NCBI RefSeq assembly: GCF_021228125.1
Contig: NZ_JAJQQS010000027.1
Coordinates: 1 to 61,735, forward strand
DNA: 61,735 nt
DNA from: Streptomyces albireticuli
GTDB lineage: Bacteria > Actinomycetota > Actinomycetes > Streptomycetales > Streptomycetaceae
Reading direction: 5' to 3'
Shown: positions 8,831 to 18,122 of the stretch, piece by piece
How the letters are laid out: each line of letters begins with the position of its first letter
Numbering within the stretch: the first letter of the stretch is position 1
Position numbers and translations under genes: made by a program
The notes under the pieces: generated by a model
Database searches by the model: none
What the model was told of the DNA's origin: nothing
What the model saw: the letters and a program-made list of their open reading frames with translations, nothing else

Positions 8831-9520
8831 GTGGACATCGTCGTCAAAGGCCGCAAGACCGAGGTGCCCGAGCGCTTTCGCAAGCACGTGGCCGAGAAGC
8901 TGAAGCTGGACAAGATCCAGAAGCTCGACGGCAAGGTGATCAGCCTCGACGTCGAGGTGTCCAAGGAGCCCAACCCCAGGCAGGCCGACCGCTCCGACCG
9001 AGTCGAGATCACCGTGCGGTCCCGAGGACCCGTGATCCGGGCGGAAGCCGCGGCCGCCGATCCGTACGCCGCGCTGGACCTCGCGCACAGCAAGCTGGAA
9101 GCGCGGCTGCGCAAGCAGAACGACAAGCGTCACGCCCGCAGGGGCAACGGACGCATTCCCGCGAGTGACGTCGCGTCGACCGTGATCGGTGCCGCGGAGC
9201 TCACCGACACCGGTGAACTCGCCGCGGAGCAGGCGGTGGACGGCGTCCCGGTGACCCACATGGGGCCGCTGGAGGTACGGGGCGAAGGCCCCCTGGTGGT
9301 CCGCGAGAAGACCCACACCGCCGCCCCGATCACCCTCGACCAGGCGCTCTACGAGATGGAGTTGGTCGGTCACGACTTCTATCTGTTCGTCGACTCCGAG
9401 ACCAAGATGCCCAGCGTCGTCTACCGCCGCCACGCCTACGACTACGGCGTCATCCGGCTGAACGCCGACCCGCTCTTCGAAGCGGAACCCGGCGGTGCCG
9501 GCGGAGCGCTCGGCGGCTGA
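8831..9520 (+). CDS. hpf: Long-form ribosome hibernation promoting factor
   Basis: A 229-residue HPF of the long type. The N-terminal S30AE/YfiA domain (about 1–105) begins VDIVVKGRKTEVPERF. A linker leads to a C-terminal dimerisation domain (about 170–229) with the conserved DQALYEMELVGHDFYLF and YRRHAYDYGVIRL. It binds the 30S decoding region and pairs ribosomes into inactive 100S dimers in slow growth. GTG 8831 is chosen because GGAG lies seven bases upstream and it gives the family N-terminus; the open frame upstream is not conserved-looking. The gene is monocistronic with a leader hairpin. Confidence 0.93.
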   Translation: MDIVVKGRKTEVPERFRKHVAEKLKLDKIQKLDGKVISLDVEVSKEPNPRQADRSDRVEITVRSRGPVIRAEAAAADPYAALDLAHSKLEARLRKQNDKRHARRGNGRIPASDVASTVIGAAELTDTGELAAEQAVDGVPVTHMGPLEVRGEGPLVVREKTHTAAPITLDQALYEMELVGHDFYLFVDSETKMPSVVYRRHAYDYGVIRLNADPLFEAEPGGAGGALGG

Positions 9521-9761
9521 CCCGGCGGGGCCCGTCGGCCTCCGCGGCGCGGGCCCGCCCCTCCGTGAACGGTGCCCTCGGAGCGCCCCGGCGCTCCCGG
9601 GGGCACCCTCGTGCGACGTGGTAGCACCGCTCGGGCGCCCGCCGTGAAATCATGGCCGTGCGGCCAACCACCGGTCCGCCGAAACCGGTTGGGGCGGACG
9701 TAACACTGTGCAACCACCGCGAGGGGCTCCAGGCTTTCAGGGGTCTCCAGGGGGAGGAACG

Positions 9762-10502
9762 ATGGCGGACAGGTTCGGGCCCGTGCTCGTGCCCGGCGAG
9801 GACGACGAGGGCGCCTGTGAGGACAGGGGCGGCGCACGTGAGGAGCCCATCCGGGTCCTGGTCGTGGACGACCACGCGCTCTTCCGCCGGGGACTGGAGA
9901 TCGTCCTCGCCCAGGAGGAGGACATCCAGGTCGTGGGCGAGGCCGGGGACGGCGCGGAGGCCGTGGACAAGGCCGCCGACCTGCTGCCCGACATCGTCCT
10001 GATGGACGTCAGGATGCCCCGGCGCGGCGGCATCGAGGCATGTACCTCCATCAAGGAGGTGGCCCCCAGCGCGAAGATCATCATGCTGACGATCAGCGAC
10101 GAGGAGGCCGACCTCTACGACGCCATCAAGGCCGGGGCGACGGGCTACCTCCTCAAGGAGATCTCCACCGACGAGGTCGCGACCGCGATCCGGGCGGTGG
10201 CCGACGGCCAGTCGCAGATCAGCCCCTCGATGGCGTCCAAGCTGCTGACCGAGTTCAAGTCGATGATCCAGCGCACCGACGAGCGCCGGCTCGTTCCGGC
10301 GCCCCGGCTCACCGACCGTGAGCTGGAGGTCCTCAAGCTCGTCGCCACCGGTATGAACAACCGCGACATCGCCAAGGAGTTGTTCATCTCCGAGAACACC
10401 GTCAAGAACCACGTCCGCAACATCCTGGAGAAGCTCCAGCTGCACTCCAGGATGGAAGCGGTGGTCTACGCGATGCGGGAGAAGATCCTGGAGATCCGCT
10501 GA
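9762..10502 (+). CDS. orrA: Orphan NarL/LuxR-type response regulator
   Basis: A 246-residue regulator. A short acidic lead (about 1–33) precedes a receiver domain with VLVVDDHALFRRGLE and phospho-acceptor Asp82 in IVLMDVRMP. A LuxR helix-turn-helix fills the C-terminus (LTDRELEVLKLVATGM and NNRDIAKELFISENTVKNHV). No kinase gene is adjacent, so it is an orphan. By position between hpf and the secA area it corresponds to S. coelicolor OrrA, reported to act with the Abr systems on development and antibiotic production; the name rests on gene order, from memory. ATG 9762 has GGGGGAGGA just upstream. Confidence 0.82.
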   Translation: MADRFGPVLVPGEDDEGACEDRGGAREEPIRVLVVDDHALFRRGLEIVLAQEEDIQVVGEAGDGAEAVDKAADLLPDIVLMDVRMPRRGGIEACTSIKEVAPSAKIIMLTISDEEADLYDAIKAGATGYLLKEISTDEVATAIRAVADGQSQISPSMASKLLTEFKSMIQRTDERRLVPAPRLTDRELEVLKLVATGMNNRDIAKELFISENTVKNHVRNILEKLQLHSRMEAVVYAMREKILEIR

Positions 10503-10637
10503 CGGCCCCGGATCCCCCGGCGGCCGACCGCTGACGGCCGGGGCCCCGGCGCCCTGACCGCTTCCGGCACCGGATCCCCGGCGCCCGGCCCGCGGACGGC
10601 CGCCGGGCATCCGCCCGGGGGATCCGCCGGGCCGTCA
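10501..10637. terminator. Large imperfect inverted repeat between convergent genes
   Basis: GACGGCCCCGGATCCCCCGG at 10501–10520 pairs, with a small bulge, with CCGGGGGATCCGCCGGGCC near 10616–10634 and beyond. The interior also contains self-complementary GC blocks (GGCCGGGGCCCC near 10536). It fills the space between two convergent stops (10502 and 10635) and could terminate both transcripts. Confidence 0.55.
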
Positions 10638-11858
10638 GTCCAGCGCGGCTACCAGCGCGGCGGCCAGCCGCGCGTCGTCGCAGCGCTCGATCCGGACGGA
10701 GTCGCAGCCCACCCACTCGGCCGCCTCCCGCAGCGCCCGGGCCATCGGCTCCACGGCCTTGGCGCCGTCCAGCGAGACCTGCCGGGCCACGAGCGTCCGC
10801 CCCTCACGGCCCGGGTCCACCCGGCCGGCCAGCCGCCCGCCCGTGAGCAGCGGCATCGCGAAATAGCCGTGCACCCGCTTCGCCTTCGGCGTGTACGCCT
10901 CCAGGCGGTGGGTGAAGCCGAAGATCCGCTCCGTGCGCGGCCGGTCCCAGATCAGGGAGTCGAACGGCGACAGCAGTGCCGTGCGGTGCCGGCCCCGGAC
11001 CGGGGCGGCCAGCGCCGCCGGGTCCGCCCAGGCCGGCCGGGACCAGCCCTCGACCTCCACCGGCACCAGGCCGGTGCCCTCGAGCACCGCGTCGACCTGC
11101 TCGGCCTTGAGCCGGTGGTAGTCCGCGAGGTCCGCCCGGGTGGCGACGCCCATCGCCGCGCCCGCCTGCGCGACCAGCCGTCGCACGCACTCCGTGTCGT
11201 CGAGGTCGTCGTGGAAGAGGGCGTCCGGCACGGCGCGCTCCGCCAGGTCGTACACCCGCTTCCAGCCGCGCCGCTCGGTGCAGACGACCTCGCCGGTGTC
11301 GAGCAGCCACTCGACCGCGATCTTCGTCTCGGACCAGTCGTACCACTCGCCGCCGTTCTTGGCGCCGCCCAACTCGGTGGCCGTCAGCGGGCCCTCCGCC
11401 TTCAGCCGGTCGCGGACGGCCGCGCAGGAGCGCTCGGCGTCCTCCATCACGTGCCAGCGGTGACCCCGGGCCTGGAAGGCCCGCCGCCGGAAGGCGAAGT
11501 GCGGCCACTCCTCGATCGGCAGGACGCACGCGGCGTGCGACCAGTACTCGAAGCCGTGGGGGTGGGTGGTGGGCGCGCCGGCCGGGCGCGGCGTCCAGTA
11601 CGCGGCCTCGACCTCGGCTCGGCCGACCGCGCCCAGCCGGGCGTACGGCACCAGCTCGTGCGAGCGGGCGAGCACCGAGATGGTGTCCAGCTGGACCGCG
11701 CCCAGCCGCCGCAGCACCCCGCGCGCCCCGCCCCGCCGGTCCGGGGCGCCGAGCAGGCCCTGGGCCCGCAGCGCCAGACGCCGCGCCTCGTCCGCGGAGA
11801 GCCGGACCTCGGGCGCACGGCCCTTCGCCTGAGCGGAAGTTGTCATACGGGAGACCAT
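10635..11858 (-). CDS. Winged-helix DNA glycosylase-like protein (YcaQ/AlkZ family)
   Basis: A 407-residue HTH_42-family protein. The QxD-type motif AVQLDTISVLARSHELV near residue 54–70 matches the catalytic QPhiD motif of the AlkZ/YcaQ glycosylases. Other family blocks visible are EYWSHAACVLPIEEWP and a C-terminal LLTGGRLAGRVDPG. Family members remove bulky alkyl adducts or unhook interstrand crosslinks; the Streptomyces AlkZ protects against its own antibiotic. This copy is in the core genome beside an acetyltransferase, not in an antibiotic cluster, so a general repair role is more likely. GTG/ATG choice: ATG 11858 has AAGGTG seven bases upstream. Confidence 0.8.
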   Translation of the reverse strand: MVSRMTTSAQAKGRAPEVRLSADEARRLALRAQGLLGAPDRRGGARGVLRRLGAVQLDTISVLARSHELVPYARLGAVGRAEVEAAYWTPRPAGAPTTHPHGFEYWSHAACVLPIEEWPHFAFRRRAFQARGHRWHVMEDAERSCAAVRDRLKAEGPLTATELGGAKNGGEWYDWSETKIAVEWLLDTGEVVCTERRGWKRVYDLAERAVPDALFHDDLDDTECVRRLVAQAGAAMGVATRADLADYHRLKAEQVDAVLEGTGLVPVEVEGWSRPAWADPAALAAPVRGRHRTALLSPFDSLIWDRPRTERIFGFTHRLEAYTPKAKRVHGYFAMPLLTGGRLAGRVDPGREGRTLVARQVSLDGAKAVEPMARALREAAEWVGCDSVRIERCDDARLAAALVAALD

Positions 11859-11867
11859 GCGATCACC

Positions 11868-12494
11868 TTAGGGGTGGCCACTGACAGCGCCTCCCGCGGA
11901 CCGGCCGCGGCCGGAGAACGGCAGGTAGGGGGTCTCCTGCGGCATCCCGAGGTCCGAGGGGAGCAGCGCGCCGGACCAGGCGTCGCGGCGGGTCCCCTCG
12001 TGGACGATCATCGCGCGCAGGGTGCCCTCCATCGTGAACCCCAGCTTCCGGGCGACGGCGCGGGAGCCCTCGTTCCCCGCCTCCGCGACCCACAGCAGCC
12101 GCTCCACGCCCACGTGGCCGAAGGCCCAGCGGACCACCGCCCCGCCCGCCTCCGCGGTGTAGCCGCGGCCGCGGGCCTCCTTCGCCGTCCAGAAGCCGAG
12201 CTCGGCCTGCCGCTCGGGCGGGCGCAGCAGCGCGAGGCGCACCAGGGCGATCGACCCGACGAGGCGGCCGTCGTCCCGGGTGAAGACGCCGAAGGCGTAC
12301 GAGGAGTCGTCGCGCCAGCCGTTGGGGCAGACCTCCTCGATGTACTCCCGGGCGTCCTCGGGGGTGTAGGGGGAGGGCACCTCGGTCCAGCGCGGGATCT
12401 CGGGGTCCTGGCAGGCCGCGTGCACCGCCTCCGCGTCCGCCGGCGCGAACGGGCGCAGCAGCAGACGCCCGGTGGTGAGGGTTATCGGCTCCAT
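11868..12494 (-). CDS. RimJ/RimL-type GNAT N-acetyltransferase
   Basis: A 208-residue GNAT protein. It starts TLTTGRLLLRPFAPADAEAV, has the acetyl-CoA loop ARGRGYTAEA near residue 110–120, and the NEGSRAVARKLGFTMEGTLR block near 140–160, all typical of the RimJ/RimL branch that acetylates protein N-termini or small molecules. The last ~20 residues are a Gly/Ser tail. It lies nine bases upstream of the YcaQ-like gene and the two probably form one transcript. No strong ribosome site is visible before ATG 12494. The substrate cannot be told from sequence. Confidence 0.85.
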   Translation of the reverse strand: MEPITLTTGRLLLRPFAPADAEAVHAACQDPEIPRWTEVPSPYTPEDAREYIEEVCPNGWRDDSSYAFGVFTRDDGRLVGSIALVRLALLRPPERQAELGFWTAKEARGRGYTAEAGGAVVRWAFGHVGVERLLWVAEAGNEGSRAVARKLGFTMEGTLRAMIVHEGTRRDAWSGALLPSDLGMPQETPYLPFSGRGRSAGGAVSGHP

Positions 12495-12746
12495 GAACGG
12501 AGTCTAGGGAGGGCTTTGCCGGGTAGCTTCCGAATTTCCCCCGCCCGGCACCTTGCGGCGGCGTCGTTCGTTCCCCTTGCGGGTGACAGCGGGACCAGGC
12601 TCTGACGGACCTCCCGGCGCGGCGGGGTCCTCGCTTACGATGGCCGTTGCGGCGGGGACTGTCCCGTCGTGCCCGCGCACCCTTCCCCTGCCTCGCGGCC
12701 GGGGGTGAGCCCAGTGCCAGGCCCGACCGGCAAGGAGTCAGCCTAC

Positions 12747-15566
12747 GTGTCCGTCTTCGGCAAGATCATGCGTGCAGGAGAAGGCAAGATCCTGCGCAAG
12801 CTGCACCGCATCGCGGACCAGGTCAATTCCATCGAGGAAGACTTCCTCACCCTCTCCGACGCCGAGCTGCGGGCCCTGACCGACGAGTACAAGCAGCGCT
12901 ACGCCGACGGCGAGAGCCTGGACGACCTGCTGCCCGAGGCGTTCGCGACCGTCCGCGAGGCGGCCAAGCGCGTCCTCGGCCAGCGCCACTACGACGTCCA
13001 GCTGATGGGCGGCGCCGCCCTGCACCTCGGTTACGTCGCGGAGATGAAGACCGGTGAGGGCAAGACCCTCGTCGGTACCCTCCCCGCGTATCTGAACGCC
13101 CTCTCGGGCAAGGGCGTGCACCTGATCACGGTCAACGACTACCTGGCGGAGCGCGACTCCGAGCTGATGGGCCGGGTGCACAAGTTCCTCGGCCTGTCGG
13201 TCGGCTGCATCCTCGCCAACATGACGCCGGCGCAGCGCCGCGAGATGTACAACCGCGACATCACGTACGGCACCAACAACGAATTCGGCTTTGACTACCT
13301 CCGCGACAACATGGCGTGGTCGCAGGACGAGCTCGTGCAGCGCGGCCACAACTTCGCGGTGGTCGACGAGGTCGACTCCATCCTGGTCGACGAGGCCCGT
13401 ACGCCGCTGATCATTTCCGGCCCGGCCGACCAGGCCACCAAGTGGTACGGCGACTTCGCCAAGCTGGTCACCCGCCTCACCAAGGGCGAGCCCGCGAACC
13501 CGCAGAAGGGCGTCGAGGAGACCGGCGACTACGAGGTCGACGAGAAGAAGCGCACCGTCGCCATCCACGAGGCCGGTGTCGGCAAGGTCGAGGACTGGCT
13601 GGGCATCGACAACCTCTACGAGTCGGTCAACACCCCTCTCGTCGGCTACCTGAACAACGCCATCAAGGCGAAGGAGCTGTTCAAGAAGGACAAGGACTAC
13701 GTCGTCATGGACGGCGAAGTCATGATCGTCGACGAGCACACCGGCCGTATCCTCGCCGGCCGCCGCTACAACGAGGGCATGCACCAGGCGATCGAGGCGA
13801 AGGAAGGGGTGGACATCAAGGACGAGAACCAGACCCTCGCCACGATCACCCTCCAGAACTTCTTCCGCCTCTACGGCAAGCTCTCCGGTATGACCGGTAC
13901 GGCGATGACCGAGGCCGCCGAGTTCCACCAGATCTACAAGCTCGGCGTGGTCCCCATCCCGACCAACCGCGCGATGGTCCGTAAGGACCAGTCCGACCTC
14001 ATCTACCGCACCGAGGTCGCCAAGTTCGACGCGGTCGTCGACGACATCGCGGAGAAGCACGAGAAGGGCCAGCCGATCCTCGTCGGCACCACCTCGGTCG
14101 AGAAGTCCGAGTACCTCTCGCAGCAGCTCGCCAAGCGCGGCATCCAGCACGAGGTCCTCAACGCCAAGCAGCACGACCGGGAGGCGTCGATCGTCGCCCA
14201 GGCCGGCCGTAAGGGCGCCGTCACCGTCGCCACCAACATGGCCGGCCGCGGTACGGACATCAAGCTCGGCGGCAACCCCGACGACCTGGCCGAGGCGGAG
14301 CTGCGCCAGATGGGCCTGGACCCGGTGGAGCACGTCGAGGAGTGGGCGGCCGCGCTGCCCGCCGCCCTGGAGCGTGCCGAGGCCGCGGTCAAGGCGGAGT
14401 TCGAGGAGGTCAAGTCGCTCGGCGGCCTCTACGTCCTCGGCACCGAGCGCCACGAGTCCCGCCGCATCGACAACCAGCTGCGCGGCCGCTCCGGCCGTCA
14501 GGGCGACCCGGGCGAGTCCCGCTTCTACCTCTCGCTGGGCGACGACCTGATGCGCCTGTTCAAGGCCCAGATGGTCGAGCGCGTCATGGCCATGGCCAAT
14601 GTGCCCGACGACGTGCCGATCGAGAACAAGATGGTCACCCGCGCCATCGCCTCCGCCCAGTCCCAGGTCGAGCAGCAGAACTTCGAGACGCGTAAGAACG
14701 TCCTGAAGTACGACGAGGTGCTCAACCGCCAGCGCGAGGTCATCTACGGCGAGCGTCGCCGCGTCCTGGAGGGCGAGGACCTGCACGAGCAGGTCAAGCA
14801 CTTCATGGACGACACCATCGACGACTACATCCGCCAGGAGACCGTCGAGGGCTTCGCCGAGGAGTGGGACCTGGACCGGCTGTGGAGCGCCTTCAAGCAG
14901 CTCTACCCGGTGAAGGTCACCATCGAGGAGTTGGAGGAGGCGGCGGGCGACCGCGCGGGCATCACCGCGGAGTTCATCGCCGAGTCCATCAAGGACGACA
15001 TCTACGAGCAGTACGCGGCCCGCGAGCAGCAGCTGGGCTCCGACATCATGCGCGAGCTGGAGCGCCGCGTCGTGCTGTCGGTCCTGGACCGCAAGTGGCG
15101 TGAGCACCTCTACGAGATGGACTACCTCCAGGAGGGCATCGGCCTGCGCGCCATGGCCCAGAAGGACCCCCTGGTGGAGTACCAGCGCGAGGGCTACGAC
15201 ATGTTCACCGCCATGATGGAGGGCATCAAGGAGGAGTCCGTCGGCTATCTGTTCAACCTGGAGGTCCAGGTCGACCAGCAGCTGGAGGAGGTCCCGGTCC
15301 AGGACGCCGGCCCGTCGCTGGAGAAGGACGTCCAGGACGCCGTGCCGGCCGGTGCCCGCCCGGAGATCCGCGCCAAGGGCCTGGACGCCCCGCAGCGGCC
15401 CGACCGGCTGCACTTCTCGGCCCCCACGGTCGACGGCGAGGGCGGTGTCGTCGAGGGTGACTTCGCCAGCGAGGACGGCCCGACGCGCTCCTCGGCGGAC
15501 GGTCTGACCCGCGCCGAGCGCCGTAAGGCCCAGAAGAACAGCGGTGGCCGCCGCCGCAAGAAGTAG
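12747..15566 (+). CDS. secA: Preprotein translocase ATPase SecA
   Basis: A 939-residue SecA. Walker A is MKTGEGKTLV with Lys106; DEVDSILVDEARTPL is the DEAD-box region; AGRGTDIKLGG and RQGDPGESRFYLSLGDDLMRLF are signature blocks of the second nucleotide-binding fold. It drives secretory preproteins through SecYEG with ATP. The C-terminus is acidic then ends in a Lys/Arg-rich RRKAQKNSGGRRRKK and lacks the zinc-binding cysteines seen in many SecAs. GTG 12747 is chosen because AAGGAG lies nine bases upstream. The 252-base upstream gap holds its promoter; a TACGAT at 12636 is a possible -10. Confidence 0.96.
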   Translation: MSVFGKIMRAGEGKILRKLHRIADQVNSIEEDFLTLSDAELRALTDEYKQRYADGESLDDLLPEAFATVREAAKRVLGQRHYDVQLMGGAALHLGYVAEMKTGEGKTLVGTLPAYLNALSGKGVHLITVNDYLAERDSELMGRVHKFLGLSVGCILANMTPAQRREMYNRDITYGTNNEFGFDYLRDNMAWSQDELVQRGHNFAVVDEVDSILVDEARTPLIISGPADQATKWYGDFAKLVTRLTKGEPANPQKGVEETGDYEVDEKKRTVAIHEAGVGKVEDWLGIDNLYESVNTPLVGYLNNAIKAKELFKKDKDYVVMDGEVMIVDEHTGRILAGRRYNEGMHQAIEAKEGVDIKDENQTLATITLQNFFRLYGKLSGMTGTAMTEAAEFHQIYKLGVVPIPTNRAMVRKDQSDLIYRTEVAKFDAVVDDIAEKHEKGQPILVGTTSVEKSEYLSQQLAKRGIQHEVLNAKQHDREASIVAQAGRKGAVTVATNMAGRGTDIKLGGNPDDLAEAELRQMGLDPVEHVEEWAAALPAALERAEAAVKAEFEEVKSLGGLYVLGTERHESRRIDNQLRGRSGRQGDPGESRFYLSLGDDLMRLFKAQMVERVMAMANVPDDVPIENKMVTRAIASAQSQVEQQNFETRKNVLKYDEVLNRQREVIYGERRRVLEGEDLHEQVKHFMDDTIDDYIRQETVEGFAEEWDLDRLWSAFKQLYPVKVTIEELEEAAGDRAGITAEFIAESIKDDIYEQYAAREQQLGSDIMRELERRVVLSVLDRKWREHLYEMDYLQEGIGLRAMAQKDPLVEYQREGYDMFTAMMEGIKEESVGYLFNLEVQVDQQLEEVPVQDAGPSLEKDVQDAVPAGARPEIRAKGLDAPQRPDRLHFSAPTVDGEGGVVEGDFASEDGPTRSSADGLTRAERRKAQKNSGGRRRKK

Positions 15567-15576
15567 TCACCTCCGC

Positions 15577-15620
15577 CGGGGCGGGGGCGGGACACCTCAG
15601 GGTGTGCCGCCCCCGCCCCG
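15577..15620. terminator. Bidirectional terminator after secA
   Basis: CGGGGCGGGGGCGG (15577–15590) pairs with CCGCCCCCGCCCCG (15607–15620), extended by ACACC/GGTGT around a short TCAG loop. It lies between the convergent ends of secA and the Rv3235-family gene. Confidence 0.8.
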
Positions 15621-15648
15621 CGCGTTTCCGGGCGTCCCCCGCCCGGGG

Positions 15649-16143
15649 TCAGGCGCGGGCGCCCGCCAGCTCGACGGCCGAGCAGCGCCAGCGGAGGTCC
15701 CGGCCGCGCTCCAGGCGGAAGGCCAGGGCGTGCAGCCGGTCCCCGGAGGCGATCCGGGCGAACGCCTCGATCACCCCGGGCCGGGGTGAGAACTCGTCGC
15801 AGCGCCGCACGACGGGCGTACGGGCCGGTGGCGCGGGCCGCAGCGGGGCCTGTGGCGCGAGCGCGGCCAGCTGGTCGTAGGCGGCGCCGAGGGTGTGGCC
15901 GAGCATCCAGTGCACGGGCCGCTGGCCGCTGAGGGTGAGCAGGAGGCGTTCGGCGAACCAGTAGCGGGGCAGCCGCTCGCGCTCGCGGCGGCGGGCGGCG
16001 GCGTCCGGGTGGGGGTGCCTGCCGTCCGTACGCCTGCCGTCCGGGCGCCTGTTGTCCGTGCGCCTGCCGTCGGGGCGCCGTGGCGGCGCGGTCCGGCCGC
16101 CGCCCGGTGCGGCGGGCCTGGTGGAGCCGGTGGACCTGTGCAT
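15649..16143 (-). CDS. Rv3235-family protein
   Basis: A 164-residue protein. The first ~45 residues are Arg/Pro/Asp-rich with short repeats (RPDGRRTD repeated, encoded by a near-tandem of about 15 bases around 16010–16085). The rest matches the small actinobacterial Rv3235 family: RYWFAERLLLTLSGQRPVHWML and VIEAFARIASGDRLHALAFRLE, ending RWRCSAVELA. The family sits near secA in many actinobacteria and has no known function. It converges on secA. The ATG at 16143 is the first in frame; the repeat region may be length-variable. Confidence 0.78.
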   Translation of the reverse strand: MHRSTGSTRPAAPGGGRTAPPRRPDGRRTDNRRPDGRRTDGRHPHPDAAARRRERERLPRYWFAERLLLTLSGQRPVHWMLGHTLGAAYDQLAALAPQAPLRPAPPARTPVVRRCDEFSPRPGVIEAFARIASGDRLHALAFRLERGRDLRWRCSAVELAGARA

Positions 16144-16368
16144 GCGGATCGCCCCCGTGATGCCGGGCCCGGGAAATACCGGGCGGTAACTTCCGTCGGT
16201 GATCTTCTATCGGCGCCGTCCGGGAGCGGCAAGATCGGAAGGGTGGCGGCGGAGGAAACGCGACCCTTCACCTATCAGGGGGAAGCGGGTCCGGTGCGCG
16301 GCCCGCGACCTGCGGCGGAGCGCGGTGCGACGGGTTCGCGGGACGCGCCCGGACCGGGGCTCCCGGCA

Positions 16369-16397
16369 CTTCGAAGGGGGACTCGCGCCCGTATGCT
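16369..16397 (+). promoter_or_regulatory. Candidate promoter of the DUF6912 gene
   Basis: CTTCGA (16369–16374), a 17-base spacer and TATGCT (16392–16397) make a plausible housekeeping promoter about 50 bases before the ATG at 16456. The rest of the 312-base gap 16144–16455 shows no gene; it also carries the promoter of the divergent Rv3235-family gene. Confidence 0.45.
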
Positions 16398-16455
16398 GGC
16401 AGCACGGTTCACGTCCTCGGCGCACGCCCCCAGGACCCTCAGGAAAGCGGCTGTC

Positions 16456-16959
16456 ATGCGCGTCTACGTCCCCCTGACCCTCCCCGGTCTCGCCGAGGCG
16501 CACAAGTCCGGACAGCTCGGCCCGGCCCCGCTGGACGCCTACGCCGTCACCCCCGCCCTGCGCGAGTGGTATCTGTCCGACGACGTCGAGGAGCTGGAGT
16601 ACGCGGCCCTCGGCCGCGCCGCCGCGGCCTCCCTGCGGCTCCTCGCCGCCGACCCGGCCGCCGCCCGCCGCCGGGTGGTCGTCGCGATCGACGTCCCCGA
16701 CGGCGCCGCCGTGGCCGACCCGGACCGCGGCCTGGACCAGGCCGCGATCGGCGAGGTCCGGCTGGCCGCCGCGGTGCCGCTGGCCAAGGCCGCGGCCGTG
16801 CACGTCGACTCCGGTGACGCGGAGCCGGACGTCACCGCCGCCGCGGCCGCCCTCGGCGCCGCGGACCAGGGCGACGACGACGCGCAGTTCACCGTGGACG
16901 GCGCCGAGGACCACGAGCTGATGTGGTTCGGGATCCAGGAGATCCCGAACCTGGTCTGA
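16456..16959 (+). CDS. DUF6912-family protein
   Basis: A 167-residue protein starting MRVYVPLTLPGLAEAHKSGQ, ending MWFGIQEIPNLV. It is a conserved actinobacterial protein of unknown function found near secA and a HAD phosphatase gene, as here. It is rich in Ala and Asp, has no membrane segment and no recognisable catalytic motif. The start follows AGGAAAG by eight bases. The HAD gene begins 71 bases later and may be co-transcribed or have its own promoter. Confidence 0.8.
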   Translation: MRVYVPLTLPGLAEAHKSGQLGPAPLDAYAVTPALREWYLSDDVEELEYAALGRAAAASLRLLAADPAAARRRVVVAIDVPDGAAVADPDRGLDQAAIGEVRLAAAVPLAKAAAVHVDSGDAEPDVTAAAAALGAADQGDDDAQFTVDGAEDHELMWFGIQEIPNLV

Positions 16960-17030
16960 CGGCACGGCCGTCCGGTGGGCCGGGGCGGCCCGGGGCGGCG
17001 CTGTCGGACCCGGTCGGTACGGTCTTGGTC

Positions 17031-17711
17031 ATGGGGAAGCACGTGGCACACATCGTCTGGGACTGGAACGGCACGCTCTTTCACGACATCGACGCGGTGA
17101 TGGCGGCGACCAACGCCGCCTTCGCCGAGATCGGCCTGGAGCCGATCACCCTGGAGCGGTACCGCGAGCTGTACTGCGTCCCGATCCCGAAGTTCTACGA
17201 GCGGCTGCTCGGCCGGCTGCCCACCGAGGCCGAGTGGGACCACATGGACCGGGTCTTCCAGCGCCACTACCTGGACCACCGCCTCGGCTGCGGCCTCGCG
17301 GACGGCGCCGAGGAACTGCTGGAGAGCTGGCAGACCTCCGGCGGCACCCAGTCGATCATGTCCATGTACGGCCATGACGAGCTCGTACCGCTGGTGCGCG
17401 GCTTCGGCATCGAGCCCCTCTTCACCCGCGTCGACGGCCGCACCGGCCCCTCGGGCGGTAGCAAGGCCGCGCACATGGTCCGCCACCTCGCCGGGCTCGA
17501 CGGCATACCCGCCGACCGCACCGTCGTCATCGGCGACGCCCTCGACGACGCGGTCGCGGCCGCCCATGTGGGCGCCCACGCCGTGCTGTACACCGGCGGA
17601 TCGCACAGCCGGGCCGGCCTCACGGCCGCCGGGGTGCCCGTCGTGGACAGCCTCGCCGAGGCCGTCGCGGAAGCGGCGCGGCTCGCCGGCCGGAGACGGT
17701 CCACGAGCTGA
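17031..17711 (+). CDS. HAD-superfamily phosphatase
   Basis: A 226-residue HAD hydrolase. Motif I is WDWNGTLF near residues 8–15; the DxN form replaces the usual DxD. Motif III/IV is VIGDALDDAVAA near 167–178, with a Lys in SKAAH upstream. It is of the phosphoglycolate-phosphatase-like group; the substrate is unknown. ATG 17031 is chosen as the start of the conserved block. TACGGT (17018–17023) lies seven bases before the ATG, so the mRNA could be leaderless. It follows the DUF6912 gene. Confidence 0.83.
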   Translation: MGKHVAHIVWDWNGTLFHDIDAVMAATNAAFAEIGLEPITLERYRELYCVPIPKFYERLLGRLPTEAEWDHMDRVFQRHYLDHRLGCGLADGAEELLESWQTSGGTQSIMSMYGHDELVPLVRGFGIEPLFTRVDGRTGPSGGSKAAHMVRHLAGLDGIPADRTVVIGDALDDAVAAAHVGAHAVLYTGGSHSRAGLTAAGVPVVDSLAEAVAEAARLAGRRRSTS

Positions 17712-17851
17712 GCCGGCGGCCGGGCCGAGAGGCCGGAATCGGGAGAAAGCGCAGGTGCGGACGGTTGTGCGGAAGAAAGTACGAGCGGCTCGGCCGCGTC
17801 GCTGTCCAGACCGTCAAAGTTCGGGCCCGGGTTTTGTACACAAACAGCTCA

Positions 17852-17881
17852 TGACGGCTCCCCGGGGAAGAGCGATAGCCT
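17852..17881 (+). promoter_or_regulatory. Candidate promoter of the NAD-glutamate dehydrogenase gene
   Basis: The 411-base gap 17712–18122 is the leader region of the dehydrogenase gene. TGACGG (17852–17857), an 18-base spacer and TAGCCT (17876–17881) form a candidate promoter. Transcription would begin near 17888, giving a leader of about 235 bases. An AT-rich imperfect palindrome TTTTGTACACAAAC lies just upstream (about 17832–17845) and could be an operator. An open frame starts exactly at GTG 17888 (see findings). Confidence 0.4.
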
Positions 17882-18122
17882 TACCAGGTGATCAGCGCGA
17901 TATCCAGCGGGAGCGACGGCGCTCCTGCCCTGCGCCCGGAGTGCCACCGCCCCCGGGCCGCCGCTGATTCCCCGAGCCCGGCACGTCCGACGAAGTTCGT
18001 CGAGAACGGCCCGGCCACCTCTCATTCCGGCATAACGTCGAAGACGACCGGAGACCCCGTGTCGTGGCGTGATGCCTCCACCACCTATGTCACGCAACGG
18101 CGCGCGACAGGAGCCAGAGGAC

